A DNA stretch of 60,254 bases from an uncultured Thiodictyon sp. (GTDB lineage Bacteria; Pseudomonadota; Gammaproteobacteria; Chromatiales; Chromatiaceae): the NCBI RefSeq assembly GCF_903946935.1, contig NZ_CAJAXH010000308.1, forward strand, positions 1 through 60,254. Direction: 5' to 3'. This document shows, piece by piece, positions 1 to 8,471 of this stretch. The notes under the pieces were generated by a model, which worked only from the letters and a program-made list of their open reading frames with translations, was not told the DNA's origin and did no database searches. Each line of letters begins with the position of its first letter. Position 1 is the first letter of the stretch. The translations under genes and the position numbers were made by a program.

Positions 1-106
1 ACCGACCTCAGTCACCGTTAACCGTTCCGACCATCCGGCCGGCGCGCCGATGTGCGGCACACGCGCTCAAGGGCAGGAACTGGGAATAGCATAGGCGGCA
101 TCATGA

Positions 107-586
107 CCAAGGCTGCCTATCAAAAGTAGGAAACTTCAGCTTGACAATGTCACCGGGTTGATCTGGGAGGTCAAGACCGCTGATGGCGGGCTGCGCGACC
201 AGAACAATACCTATTCCTGGTACAACCCGGACCCCGCGACCAATGGCGGCTCGGCCGGATTCCTCAATTTTGGCGTCTGTACTGGCGGTATCAGTTGCGA
301 TACCGACGGCTACGTCCAGGCGGTCAATGCGCAGGGGCTGTGCGGGGCGGCGGATTGGCGGATGCCTGATCCGCGGGAGTTGCTGTCGATCGTCAGTAAT
401 GATCGTGTCTCGACGATTGACTTGGTATATTTCCCGAATTCACCCGCCGGTTCGTTTGTTTGGTCGTCTTCGCCCTATGCCGGCTACTCGAACGCCGCGT
501 GGGCCGTAAACTTCTACGATGGCAGCGTCAACGGCTACGGTAAGGGCGGCGGCGTGTCTGTGCGACTCGTGCGCGGCGGGCAGTGA
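107..586 (+). pseudogene. 5'-truncated DUF1566 (lectin-fold) DGR target protein
   Basis: The reading frame is open from about 107 but has no ATG. The first initiator-like codon, the TTG at 158, falls inside the conserved DUF1566 stretch (LDNVTGLIWEVKTADGG), so the signal peptide and N-terminus are missing. The rest is typical of the family: GLCGAADWRMPDPRELLSIV in the middle, then WSSSPYAGYS and a C-terminal VRLVRGGQ. DUF1566 proteins with a C-type-lectin-like C-terminus are common targets of diversity-generating retroelements, and the last about 40 codons have that kind of variable-region layout. A reverse-transcriptase remnant follows at once. I infer a relic target gene; an unusual non-ATG start is the less likely alternative. 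Confidence 0.7.
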
Positions 587-596
587 CGAACGTGGA

Positions 597-773
597 GTCT
601 TCGCGTTCGCGGTGGTTTATCGCGGCTATCTTGGTTGCCGTCGTCGTAAATGGGGCACGGCCAATGGCGAGCGCCCGACCTGGTTCCTGCAACTGGACGT
701 ACGCAACTTTGTTAACAGCATCGATCAGGCGCTACTGTTCGGGTTTATCAATTGGCGTATCAAGACCTTATGA
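597..773 (+). pseudogene. Remnant of a DGR-type reverse transcriptase
   Basis: One frame contains two pieces recognisable from bacterial reverse transcriptases of the DGR/retron kind. The first is an N-terminal-like piece, YRGYLGCRRRKWGTANG, about residues 34-50 of the frame. The second is a palm-domain piece, WFLQLDVRNFVNSIDQALLF, containing the first catalytic aspartate region. In complete enzymes these are separated by roughly a hundred or more residues; here they are joined directly and the frame ends at 773. The YxDD box, the thumb and the rest of the catalytic domain are absent, so the enzyme cannot be active. It lies between two DUF1566 target genes, as expected for a decayed DGR. The 200 bases downstream, up to 980, hold no recognisable gene. 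Confidence 0.6.
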
Positions 774-979
774 GCTTGTGCCGGTCGCTACGCGCCATCG
801 GGCAGCCCTATGCCTTCATCGGCGAGGAGGTCAGTTGGCCGGTGGGATAAAGCGTCGGGTATTGAGGTATCTCTTCCTCGGCAGCGATGACAATAGCTAT
901 AAGGTGCAGCGGGCGATCACCGCGTATTTGGACGCGGCGCGCCGCGACGTTTCCTCTCGACCGACGGAGAGTACGTGAG

Positions 980-1492
980 ATGAATGAGCGGTTATGGCGG
1001 CTAGCGGCGATTCTTTTGCTGTCGGCGGTCTGCGCCGGTGTCTCGGCCCAAACCTGCCGCAACGACATTGCGCCAACAGCACCCGACAGCCGATTCACCG
1101 GCCACGGCGACGGCACCATCAGCGATTCCGCCACTGGTCTGCTGTGGAAGCAATGCGCCGAAGGGTTAAGCGGGGCAGGCTGCGCGATCGGTGTTGCTGC
1201 GGCCTTCATTTGGCAGGCTGCACTGCAACAGGCGACGGACGCCAATTTTGCCGGCTATATGGATTGGCGTCTGCCGAATAAGAATGAGCTTGAATCACTG
1301 GTCGAGCGGCATTGTTATGACCCCGAGATCAATGGCGCGTATTTTCCAAATACGCCATCGGACGGGTTTTGGTCCTCGTCGCCCTATGCCGGGTACACGA
1401 GCAGCGCGTGGTACGTGAGCTTCGTCGATGGCGGTGTCGGCAGCTACAATAGGGGCTATCCCCTTTACGTGCGCCTCGTGCGCGGCGAATAG
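980..1492 (+). CDS. Secreted DUF1566 / C-type-lectin-fold protein, DGR target-like
   Basis: 170 residues. The ATG at 980 is chosen because it gives a clear signal peptide (RLWRLAAILLLSAVCAGVSA followed by QTCRND); longer versions need a rare start. The mature part has the DUF1566 signature: GTISDSATGLLWKQC near residues 43-57, YMDWRLPNKNELESLV in the middle, then FWSSSPYAGY and a terminal VRLVRGE. The last about 40 codons align codon by codon with the truncated homologue at 107-586. They differ mainly at codons ending in C or T, as expected if both came from an adenine-rich (AAC-type) template by DGR mutagenesis. Probably an exported ligand-binding protein; the ligand is unknown. No intact reverse transcriptase or template repeat was found nearby. 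Confidence 0.75.
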   Translation: MNERLWRLAAILLLSAVCAGVSAQTCRNDIAPTAPDSRFTGHGDGTISDSATGLLWKQCAEGLSGAGCAIGVAAAFIWQAALQQATDANFAGYMDWRLPNKNELESLVERHCYDPEINGAYFPNTPSDGFWSSSPYAGYTSSAWYVSFVDGGVGSYNRGYPLYVRLVRGE

Positions 1493-1614
1493 TGACTTGG
1501 TCTTTTTTGAGAAGACCGGGGGTGCCGTCGGGGTTTGGGAACCCCCTAGGGCAGAACGCCCCAGGCGGTTCCGCCTTTTGGCCGTCAGGTTCCGCCATGG
1601 TGGAGGCGGTTTCA

Positions 1615-1642
1615 TGGCGGATCGCCTTGCGGGCCTCCGCCC
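1615..1642. repeat. Short flanking repeat, copy 1
   Basis: The motif TGGCGGATCGCCTTGC, followed by GGGCCTCCGCCC, lies just before the kelch/InlB-repeat gene. A close copy occurs just after that gene at 4634-4661. The ends are self-complementary (GGCGGA with TCCGCC), so each copy could fold as a hairpin. Function unknown. Confidence 0.6.
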
Positions 1643-1681
1643 TGCAACTGACGAATAGCAATGCGCTTGAGGATCTGGGAC

Positions 1682-4621
1682 ATGAAGACAAGCCTGATGG
1701 CGACGGCCGGATGCATACTGATGGCCCTGTTGACGCTCGGCACTGCGGACGCCGCGGAGCAAGTCATCACCCCGGACCCGCTCCAGCGCGCCGCGGCACC
1801 GAATCAGTCGGTCGCCTTCACTCTGGGTTATACTACCGCAAACCCCTGTTCGGACCAACTCACCGGCCTTGGCCTGCGCATCCATTGGGACTCCAGCCGT
1901 CTTGCCTTTGCCAGCCTTAGCGGCGTGCTGCCAACGGCCTTGGCCCAGGGACCGGTGGAGGACGACACCGCTGATGCGGATGGGGATGCGGCTACCGATA
2001 AGTTCGTCCAGGTGGCCTGGGCCGACGTCGACGCCGCCTGGCCCGGTGGCGGATGCACGACCACCAACCTCTTCACGGCCAATTTCAGCGTGCTGGCCGG
2101 ATGGAGCGGTGTGACTCCGATTCGATTCAGCACCAGCTCGGCCGCCACCGGATACGAGTTCGGTTCAGTCCCTGCCGTGGTCACGTTGGCAATCTACGCC
2201 ATTACCGCCAGCGCCAGCCCGGCGGTCGGCGGAACGGTGAACTGTACGCCTAGCTCGGTGGACTACGACGGCACCAGTAACTGCACCGCCACTGCCAACC
2301 CCGGCTACACCTTCGCGGAGTGGAGCGGCAACTGCACCGGAACCGGCACCAGTTGCACCCTGACCAATGTCACCACGGCCAAGACCGTGACCGCGACCTT
2401 CACCCTCAATCAATACACCTTGACCGTGAACATAGCCGGCACCGGAACGGGCACCGTCGGCGGTGGCGGGACCTATGACTACAACACGCTGATCACTCCT
2501 ACCGCTAGCGCCGCGGCCGGGTCCACCTTGACCGGCTGGGAGCCGAGCACTTGCGGCAGCGCCTTCGCCCTGACCGCCGATACCACCTGCACTGCCATTT
2601 TCACGCTGAGCCCGACTAACGGGGTCTGGGCCACGATTGCCCCCATGCTCACAGCCAGAGCGAATCCTGGAATTGCCGCGATCGATACACACCGAACCTT
2701 GGTGTGCGGCGGTGGTCAATCGGCTAGCGACAGAACCTGCGAAATTTTTGATGTGCTGACGGGGCAATGGAGTTCGGCCGCCAGCGCGAATGCCGTCAGC
2801 TGGAGCGTAAGGATGGTCCCACTCGACAACGGCAGGATACTCGCGGTCGGCGGTAATCTGGGTACGCAGGACAATATTTACACCGAGATCTATGATCCGG
2901 TGACCAACGCTTGGCAATATACCGGTAATCTTCAGAATAATGGGGGAAGTCCATATAAGTATGGCGGGGTTAGTGTCGTTAAACTGGCGGATGGCCGGGT
3001 GCTGCTGTCCGGCAGTCGGATGTATCCATGGTGTACCAGCTCCTCCGCGGCACAACTCTATGATCCGGCCACGGGCCAGTGGACCGTGACCGGAAATATG
3101 AATATTGCACGGCAGCAGCATAGCCTGATATTGCTCAACACGGGCAAAGTACTGGTCGTTGGTGGCTTTCTTGAAAACGGGTGTAACGGCGCTAATTTGC
3201 TTTCCCAGACTGAGCTGTTTGATCCAGTAACCGGAGTATGGACCTTGACCGGCAACATGTCGGTGGCGAGACTTGCCGCTGCAGTTGCGAAGTTGCAGGA
3301 TGGGCGGGTACTGGTATGCGGAGGCAGAAGCGTTTGGGATGGCGCCTACCTGAATACGTGTGAACTCTATGATCCGAATAATGGACTCTGGTCTAATACC
3401 GGGAGTATGAAAACATCCGGCGCTGGTTGGCGTTCGGCAACGGTATTGTCTGATGGTCGGGTCCTGATGGCCGGTGGTTATGGGAACAACAACCTGCCGA
3501 TTGAAGAGGCGGAGATTTATGATCCGGCCACCGGTCAATGGACGAACATCGCTGCGATGAATATCGCCCGCCAAGACCACGGTGCGGTATGGTTGAGCGA
3601 TAGCCGGGTGATGGTAATCGGGGGATATGACCCCTCGATTAGTGCGCCGCTCAATTCGGTGGAAACCTATTCCTTCGCAGGTTCACAGACCTACACCTTG
3701 ACCGTGACAAGATCCGGTACCGGTGTTGGAACCGTCACCGCCGATGCCGGGACCATCCTCTGGAATGGCAATGTCGGTACCGCCACCTATAACAACGGCG
3801 CCACTGTCATGCTGAGCGTCAGCCCGGCTACCGGTTCCGCCTTCACCGGCTGGAGCGGAGGGGGCTGCACGGGTACCGCCCCCTGTCAGGTCACCATGGA
3901 TGCGGTCAAGGACGTCACCGCCACTTTCATCCTCAACGACTACACCCTGACGGTGATCAAGGCCGGCACCGGCGCGGGCACAGTCACCGGCGGCGGGACC
4001 TATGCCTACAACACCACCGTCACCCCTGGCGCCACGCCAGCGACGGGTTCGACCTTCACCGTCTGGACCCCGGCCAGTTGCGCCAGCGCCTTCGCGCTGA
4101 CAGCCGATACCACCTGCACCGCTAACTTCACCCTCAACACCTATGCCATCGCCGCCAGCGCCAGCCCGGCGGTCGGCGGCACGGTGAACTGCGCGTCCAA
4201 CCCGGTGGACTACGACGGTAGCAGCACTTGCACCGCCGCGGCCAACCCCGGCTACACCTTCGCGCAGTGGAGCGGCGACTGCACCGGGACCGGCACCAGT
4301 TGCACCCTGACCAATGTCACCGTGGCCAAGAGCGTGACGGCCAATTTCGGTTTCAACATCGTGACCAGCGTCAGTCCGACCGGCGCCGGAACGGTGAGTT
4401 GCATGCCCAACCCGGTCGCGCCCGTCGGCACCAGTACCTGCACAGCCTGGCCCAGCCCGGGTCATGTCTTCGCCGGTTGGCGCGGGGACTGCGCTGGCCG
4501 GGTCGGCACGATCTGCACCCTGAGCAACATCAACTCCGCCAAGGCAGTCGTGGCGACCTATGTCGAGATGGCGCTGGTACTGCCGAGCCGCGGCGGTTGG
4601 CGGGCCGTCCTGGGGCGGTGA
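1682..4621 (+). CDS. Large secreted kelch-repeat protein flanked by InlB/Flg_new-type repeats
   Basis: About 979 residues. The ATG at 1682 is preferred over 1661 because GAGGA lies about 8 bases upstream and it begins a clean signal peptide (MKTSLMATAGCILMALLTLG, cut near ADA-AEQ). After an N-terminal beta-rich domain of roughly 150 residues (cohesin-like: GLRIHWDSSRLAF) come bacterial repeat domains of the GYTFAEWSGNCTGTGTSC type. Next is a central block of about six kelch repeats (for example NGVWATIAPMLTARANPG and LSDGRVLMAGGYGN), predicted to form a beta-propeller. Four more repeat domains complete the protein. No sortase, IPTL or PEP-CTERM anchor is visible at the end (SRGGWRAVLGR), so the protein is probably released or held by another route. 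Role in adhesion or carbohydrate binding is a guess. It appears monocistronic. Confidence 0.75.
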   Translation: MKTSLMATAGCILMALLTLGTADAAEQVITPDPLQRAAAPNQSVAFTLGYTTANPCSDQLTGLGLRIHWDSSRLAFASLSGVLPTALAQGPVEDDTADADGDAATDKFVQVAWADVDAAWPGGGCTTTNLFTANFSVLAGWSGVTPIRFSTSSAATGYEFGSVPAVVTLAIYAITASASPAVGGTVNCTPSSVDYDGTSNCTATANPGYTFAEWSGNCTGTGTSCTLTNVTTAKTVTATFTLNQYTLTVNIAGTGTGTVGGGGTYDYNTLITPTASAAAGSTLTGWEPSTCGSAFALTADTTCTAIFTLSPTNGVWATIAPMLTARANPGIAAIDTHRTLVCGGGQSASDRTCEIFDVLTGQWSSAASANAVSWSVRMVPLDNGRILAVGGNLGTQDNIYTEIYDPVTNAWQYTGNLQNNGGSPYKYGGVSVVKLADGRVLLSGSRMYPWCTSSSAAQLYDPATGQWTVTGNMNIARQQHSLILLNTGKVLVVGGFLENGCNGANLLSQTELFDPVTGVWTLTGNMSVARLAAAVAKLQDGRVLVCGGRSVWDGAYLNTCELYDPNNGLWSNTGSMKTSGAGWRSATVLSDGRVLMAGGYGNNNLPIEEAEIYDPATGQWTNIAAMNIARQDHGAVWLSDSRVMVIGGYDPSISAPLNSVETYSFAGSQTYTLTVTRSGTGVGTVTADAGTILWNGNVGTATYNNGATVMLSVSPATGSAFTGWSGGGCTGTAPCQVTMDAVKDVTATFILNDYTLTVIKAGTGAGTVTGGGTYAYNTTVTPGATPATGSTFTVWTPASCASAFALTADTTCTANFTLNTYAIAASASPAVGGTVNCASNPVDYDGSSTCTAAANPGYTFAQWSGDCTGTGTSCTLTNVTVAKSVTANFGFNIVTSVSPTGAGTVSCMPNPVAPVGTSTCTAWPSPGHVFAGWRGDCAGRVGTICTLSNINSAKAVVATYVEMALVLPSRGGWRAVLGR

Positions 4622-4633
4622 GCTGAGGTCGAG

Positions 4634-4661
4634 TGGCGGATCGCCCTGCAGGCATCCGCCC
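4634..4661. repeat. Short flanking repeat, copy 2
   Basis: TGGCGGATCGCCCTGC, followed by AGGCATCCGCCC, starts 13 bases after the stop of the kelch-repeat gene. It is a close copy of the element at 1615-1642 and could act as a hairpin terminator, although no T-run follows. Confidence 0.55.
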
Positions 4662-4786
4662 GAGGGCGGTTTGGGGACTGCGGGGCGCAACGTTGCGGGA
4701 GGTGCCCCCGTGCGGTGTGCTGGCCCGGGTTCCCAAGTTCCACAATCGTCCCGCAGCGGGCCGCGGCGCCGGTATACTGCGCCCCC

Positions 4787-6034
4787 ATGTCACTGCTCAA
4801 GAAAAATCCCGCCTGCCCGATCCACGGCTGCGCGCTGCGACTCTCCCACCACGGCAAGAAGACCAACCCGGGGCACTACTGGATCGAGGTCCAGGGGGCG
4901 CCGCTGCTCTACTGCCCGGAGTGCCACGAACGCGGTACGGATACCTCGGTGGAGATCGCGGCGGAGGCCTCTAACGCCTTCCTGCGTCAACTGATCCGGC
5001 TCTACGACGGCTTTGAGTTTCCCCCGGAACTCGGCAAACCGCGCATTCGCCTGGACTTCAACCCGGGGCGGGCCGTCCCCGAGGGTCTGCCCACGGGCGG
5101 TCAGCCGCTCTATCAGGTGCTGGCCCCGGCCTTCGAGCCGGCTCAGGTGGCTGCCCCCAGCGCCCCGGCCAACCCCCCGGCCCATCCCGCGGCCAACCGG
5201 TCGGAGGCGCCGCCCGAGGATGCCCAGACCTTCGAGAGCTTTCAGCCGCGTCAGCCGCGTCACGGCCTGGACCAACTGGTGCTGGACCCGGAGACCCTGG
5301 CCCGCATCCGCGAGTCGGTCAACGTGCTGTTGTCACAGGACCTGCTGTTCGGCTGCTGGAACCTCGGCGCGGTGGCCCGCACCGGCCGGCGGATGGCGCT
5401 CAACTTTTATGGCCCCCCGGGGACCGGCAAGACCCTGGCCGCCGAGGCGATCGCGGCCATGCTGGAACGTGAGATCCTGGTCATCAGCTACGCGGAGCTG
5501 GAGTCCAAGTATGTCGGTGAGACGCCCAAGAACATCCGCGCCGCCTTCCGCCGCGCCAGCGAGACCGGCGCGCTGCTGTTCTTCGACGAGGCCGACTCGA
5601 TCCTCGGCAAGCGCCTGACCCAGGTGTCCCAGGCCGCGGACAACTCGATCAACGTGGCCCGCAGTACCACCTTGATCGAGTTGGACAATTTTGACGGGGC
5701 CGTGATCTTCGCCTCCAACCTGGTGAAGAACTATGACACCGCCTTTCTGCGCCGGGTGCTGGCCCATGTCGAGTTCCCGCTGCCCGCCACCGAGCAGCGC
5801 CGCCAGATTTGGGAGCGGCACATTCCCAAGGAACTGCCGATCGATGACGACGTGGATTTCGCGCTACTGGCCCAGTATTCGGAGCACGCGGCCGGCGGCG
5901 ACATCCAGAACGCCGTCCTGCTCGCCGCCTCCTATGCCTCGCTGCGCCAGGGCGCCGAGCAGGTGGTCGGCATGGCCGACTTCAAGCGGGCCATCGCCTT
6001 TGTACTCGATGGCAAGCGGCGCATCCTGGAATGA
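4787..6034 (+). CDS. AAA+ ATPase with N-terminal zinc-ribbon-like region
   Basis: 415 residues from the ATG at 4787, which follows a TATACT hexamer by 9 bases; the frame is open further upstream but codes nothing convincing. The N-terminus has Cys/His pairs suggesting a zinc site (CPIHGC near residue 10 and YCPECHERG near 45). A Pro/Ala-rich linker follows, then a single AAA module of the FtsH/spastin/SpoVK type: Walker A GPPGTGKT, Walker B LLFFDEADSILG, and a sensor segment IFASNLVKNYDTAFLRRV. It resembles ATPases that remodel protein complexes, but no substrate can be named. There is no operon partner; the next gene starts 107 bases downstream after two REP-like repeats. Confidence 0.75.
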   Translation: MSLLKKNPACPIHGCALRLSHHGKKTNPGHYWIEVQGAPLLYCPECHERGTDTSVEIAAEASNAFLRQLIRLYDGFEFPPELGKPRIRLDFNPGRAVPEGLPTGGQPLYQVLAPAFEPAQVAAPSAPANPPAHPAANRSEAPPEDAQTFESFQPRQPRHGLDQLVLDPETLARIRESVNVLLSQDLLFGCWNLGAVARTGRRMALNFYGPPGTGKTLAAEAIAAMLEREILVISYAELESKYVGETPKNIRAAFRRASETGALLFFDEADSILGKRLTQVSQAADNSINVARSTTLIELDNFDGAVIFASNLVKNYDTAFLRRVLAHVEFPLPATEQRRQIWERHIPKELPIDDDVDFALLAQYSEHAAGGDIQNAVLLAASYASLRQGAEQVVGMADFKRAIAFVLDGKRRILE

Positions 6035-6045
6035 GCACCGCCCCC

Positions 6046-6108
6046 CTCGTTCCCACGCTCTGCGTGGGAATGCACCCCCTCTCGTTCCCACGCTCCGCGT
6101 GGGAATGC
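6046..6108. repeat. Two tandem REP-like palindromes
   Basis: Two near-identical 28-bp units, 6046-6073 and 6081-6108, each read CTCGTTCCCACGCT followed by CTGCGTGGGAATGC or CCGCGTGGGAATGC. Within each unit TTCCCACGC pairs with GCGTGGGAA. This palindrome family is widespread between genes in gammaproteobacteria. It sits between the AAA ATPase and MFS genes. Confidence 0.85.
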
Positions 6109-6141
6109 ATCCCACCGGAGCACCACCGATGAGCATCCCCT

Positions 6142-7476
6142 ATGACCTCTGAGCCGCGTCTCTACCGCCTCGGCTACCTGACCCTGGCCCCCGGCATCCT
6201 GCCGCGGCACGCCTGGAGCCTGCTCGTCGCCGCCTTTTTCTCCATCGGCCTGATGATCTTCATCAGCGTCGGTCAGACCTATGTGCTCAATGCGTTGCTC
6301 AAGGTGCCCGTTGAGCAGCAGGGGTCCATCAGCGGTGATCTGGTGTTTTGGACTGAGCTCATCACCCTCGCGCTCTTTATGCCGGCCGGCATCCTGATGG
6401 ACCGTATCGGGCGCCGCTCCATCTATGCCGCGGGCCTGCTGCTGCTGGCGGCGACCTATATACTCTATGCCCAGGCGACCTCGGTCCATGACCTGTATCT
6501 CTACCGCATCGTCTATGCCTGCGCGGTAGTCGCCGTGGCGGGGGGGCTGTCCACGGTCATGGTGGACTACCCGGCCGAGAACTCACGCGGCAAGCTGGTG
6601 GCCACGCTGGGCTTTCTGAGTGGACTCGGGGTCGCCTTCATCCAGGGCTTGGGCGCGCTGCCCCATGCCCTCATCAAGCACGGCTGGAGCGAGCAAGAGG
6701 CCGGGCTCATTACCCATCTGGGGGTCGCGGGGCTCGCCGTCGCCGTCGCCGTGCTGGTCGCCGTCGGGCTCAAGGGTGGGACCCCGATGCATCGCAGCGA
6801 TCGTCCGGGGGTGCGCGAACTCTTCATCAGCGGCTTTGCGGCGGCGCGCAACCCGCGCATCCTGCTCGCCTATGGCGCCGCCTTCATCGCCCGCGGCGAC
6901 CAGTCGGTCAATGCCATCTTCATGATCCTGTGGGGCACCACCGCGGGCCTGGCCGCCGGGATGGGGAATGCGCAGGCGGTTAAGCAAGGTATGTTCTTTT
7001 TTGTCATTGCCCAGGTCGCCGCACTCGTCTGGTCGCCCGTGTTGGGTCCACTGCTTGACCGGCTGGACCGGGCCACGGCACTGGCCGTCTGTATGCTGCT
7101 CGCCGCGCTGGGTAACTTCTCACTCCTGTTTCTGGAGAGCCCGCTGGCCGCCAATGCCTGGGTCTTTTCCATCCTGATCGGTATCGGTCAGATCAGCGTC
7201 TATCTGGGCGCCCAGTCGCTCATCGGCCAGGAGGCGCCGACGCGGCAGCGCGGCTCGATCATCGGTGCCTTCAACGTCTCCGGGGCCATCGGCATCCTGG
7301 CGATCACCTGGCTGGGCGGACGCCTGTTCGACCATCTGGCGCCGAGCGCGCCCTTTGTGTTGGTGGGCCTCATCAACCTGCTGCTGGTCGCGGGGGCCCT
7401 CTATGTGCGGGCCAAGGCGCCGAGTCCGCCCATTGACAGGGGCGGCGAGAGCCAGCCGGCGGCTGGGTTGCATTGA
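6142..7476 (+). CDS. MFS transporter
   Basis: 444 residues with about twelve hydrophobic segments in two halves, as in the major facilitator superfamily. The conserved loop between helices 2 and 3 is seen as GILMDRIGRRSIYAAGLLLL, with the D-R-x-G-R-R motif. The two halves are joined by a polar stretch near residues 210-230 (GGTPMHRSDRPGVREL). The ATG at 6142 gives a 25-residue cytoplasmic N-terminus before the first helix; an ATG at 6129 is out of frame. Substrate cannot be told from sequence. It stands alone between REP-like repeats and the DedA gene. Confidence 0.85.
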   Translation: MTSEPRLYRLGYLTLAPGILPRHAWSLLVAAFFSIGLMIFISVGQTYVLNALLKVPVEQQGSISGDLVFWTELITLALFMPAGILMDRIGRRSIYAAGLLLLAATYILYAQATSVHDLYLYRIVYACAVVAVAGGLSTVMVDYPAENSRGKLVATLGFLSGLGVAFIQGLGALPHALIKHGWSEQEAGLITHLGVAGLAVAVAVLVAVGLKGGTPMHRSDRPGVRELFISGFAAARNPRILLAYGAAFIARGDQSVNAIFMILWGTTAGLAAGMGNAQAVKQGMFFFVIAQVAALVWSPVLGPLLDRLDRATALAVCMLLAALGNFSLLFLESPLAANAWVFSILIGIGQISVYLGAQSLIGQEAPTRQRGSIIGAFNVSGAIGILAITWLGGRLFDHLAPSAPFVLVGLINLLLVAGALYVRAKAPSPPIDRGGESQPAAGLH

Positions 7477-7611
7477 CCATCCAGCGCTCGCTACAGCGTG
7501 TCCGCGACGTATTGGAAGCAGCGCTTCTGGGGTTGAGGCGACCAAGCGGAGCGCTCACCGTTCACAACGATGAACTCGCCGCGTGGGGACGAGATCAACG
7601 AGGTACCCCAG

Positions 7612-8379
7612 ATGATGCGTAACGCCACCAAGTCCTTGCTCCCCTTCGCCGCCGCGGCCCTGCTGTTGCTCGGGTCCACGCTTGCTGCCGCGGCAGCGGA
7701 CCAGCCCCCGCCCATCGTCGCGCCGCCTCAGGTTGCCGCGGCGCCCGCCACCGCCGGGAGCCGTATCCGCGCCGAACTGCGCCGCGAGCTCGCGCGCGTC
7801 CAGCCCTGGCTCGACCGCTACGGCGACGGCGCGGTGGCGCTCGCGGTGGGGGTGGAGGGGGCCGGCATCCCGGCGCCCGGACAGACGCTGCTGGTTGCCG
7901 CCGCGCTGGACGCCGCCGCGCGCCCGGGGTTGCGCATCGGTTGGCTGCTGCTCATCGCCTTTCTGGCGGCGGCCATCGGCAACAGCCTTGGGTATTTGAT
8001 CGGCCGGGTGGGCGGGCGCGCACTATTGCGGCGGGTGCGGCTGGATGCGCGCCACCTGGAACGGGTGGAGTCGGCCTTCGCGCGCTGGGGCGGCTGGCTG
8101 ATCGTCGGGGCGCGCTTCTTCGACGGGCTGCGCCAATTGAACGGCATCGCCGCGGGAATCCTGGAGATGCCCTGGTGGCGCTTCACCCGGTTCAATCTGC
8201 TGGGTGCGGCCCTGTGGGTGGGCGTCTGGGGGCTGGGGGTGTATTTCCTGGAGGGGCATCTGCACGCCATCCTCGCCCTGATGCACCGCGTAAACCCCTG
8301 GGTGGGCGGTGCAACGGTCGTTGGCCTGGTCCTCTTGCTCGTTTTCCTATGGCCGCGTGCCCGGCGGGGGCCTGAGTAG
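7612..8379 (+). CDS. DedA-family membrane protein
   Basis: About 255 residues from the ATG at 7612 (or the next codon), which is preceded by ACGAGG at good distance. An N-terminal signal-like helix (SLLPFAAAALLLLGSTLAAA) is unusual for the family and is followed by a Pro/Ala-rich linker. The DedA (SNARE-associated) core follows: EGAGIPAPGQTLLVAAAL, a G-x3-GYLIGRVGGR loop, and RFFDGLRQLNGIAAGILEMP with the conserved arginine/glycine pattern, then further helices. Family members are inner-membrane proteins, some of which flip undecaprenyl phosphate or phosphatidylethanolamine; which applies here is unknown. Confidence 0.8.
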   Translation: MMRNATKSLLPFAAAALLLLGSTLAAAAADQPPPIVAPPQVAAAPATAGSRIRAELRRELARVQPWLDRYGDGAVALAVGVEGAGIPAPGQTLLVAAALDAAARPGLRIGWLLLIAFLAAAIGNSLGYLIGRVGGRALLRRVRLDARHLERVESAFARWGGWLIVGARFFDGLRQLNGIAAGILEMPWWRFTRFNLLGAALWVGVWGLGVYFLEGHLHAILALMHRVNPWVGGATVVGLVLLLVFLWPRARRGPE

Positions 8380-8456
8380 GGTCCGCTGCGCGGACCGACC
8401 CCTTGGCGGGCAATTGGCTGTTGCCGAAGGCGGACGGTCCGCACAGCGGACCCTAC
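8376..8456. repeat. Long inverted repeat downstream of dedA
   Basis: Arms of about 21 bp face each other: GTAGGGTCCGCTGCGCGGA at 8376 and the near-complement ending GCGGACCCTAC at 8456, with a 39-bp loop. The left arm overlaps the dedA stop codon. It sits between two convergent genes and could end transcription from both sides, though no T-run is present; it may instead be a REP-type element. Confidence 0.75.
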
Positions 8457-8471
8457 AGGGCGCGGGCGTGG

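Noticed and set aside
770-849. 26-codon frame (SLRAIGQPYAFIGEEVSWPVG) after the RT remnant as a gene
   Set aside because: Too short and without context; a weak resemblance to a nuclease core segment was not convincing.
2165-3580. 471-codon minus-strand frame inside the kelch gene
   Set aside because: Low-complexity translation with no domain; mirrors the repeated codons of the real gene.
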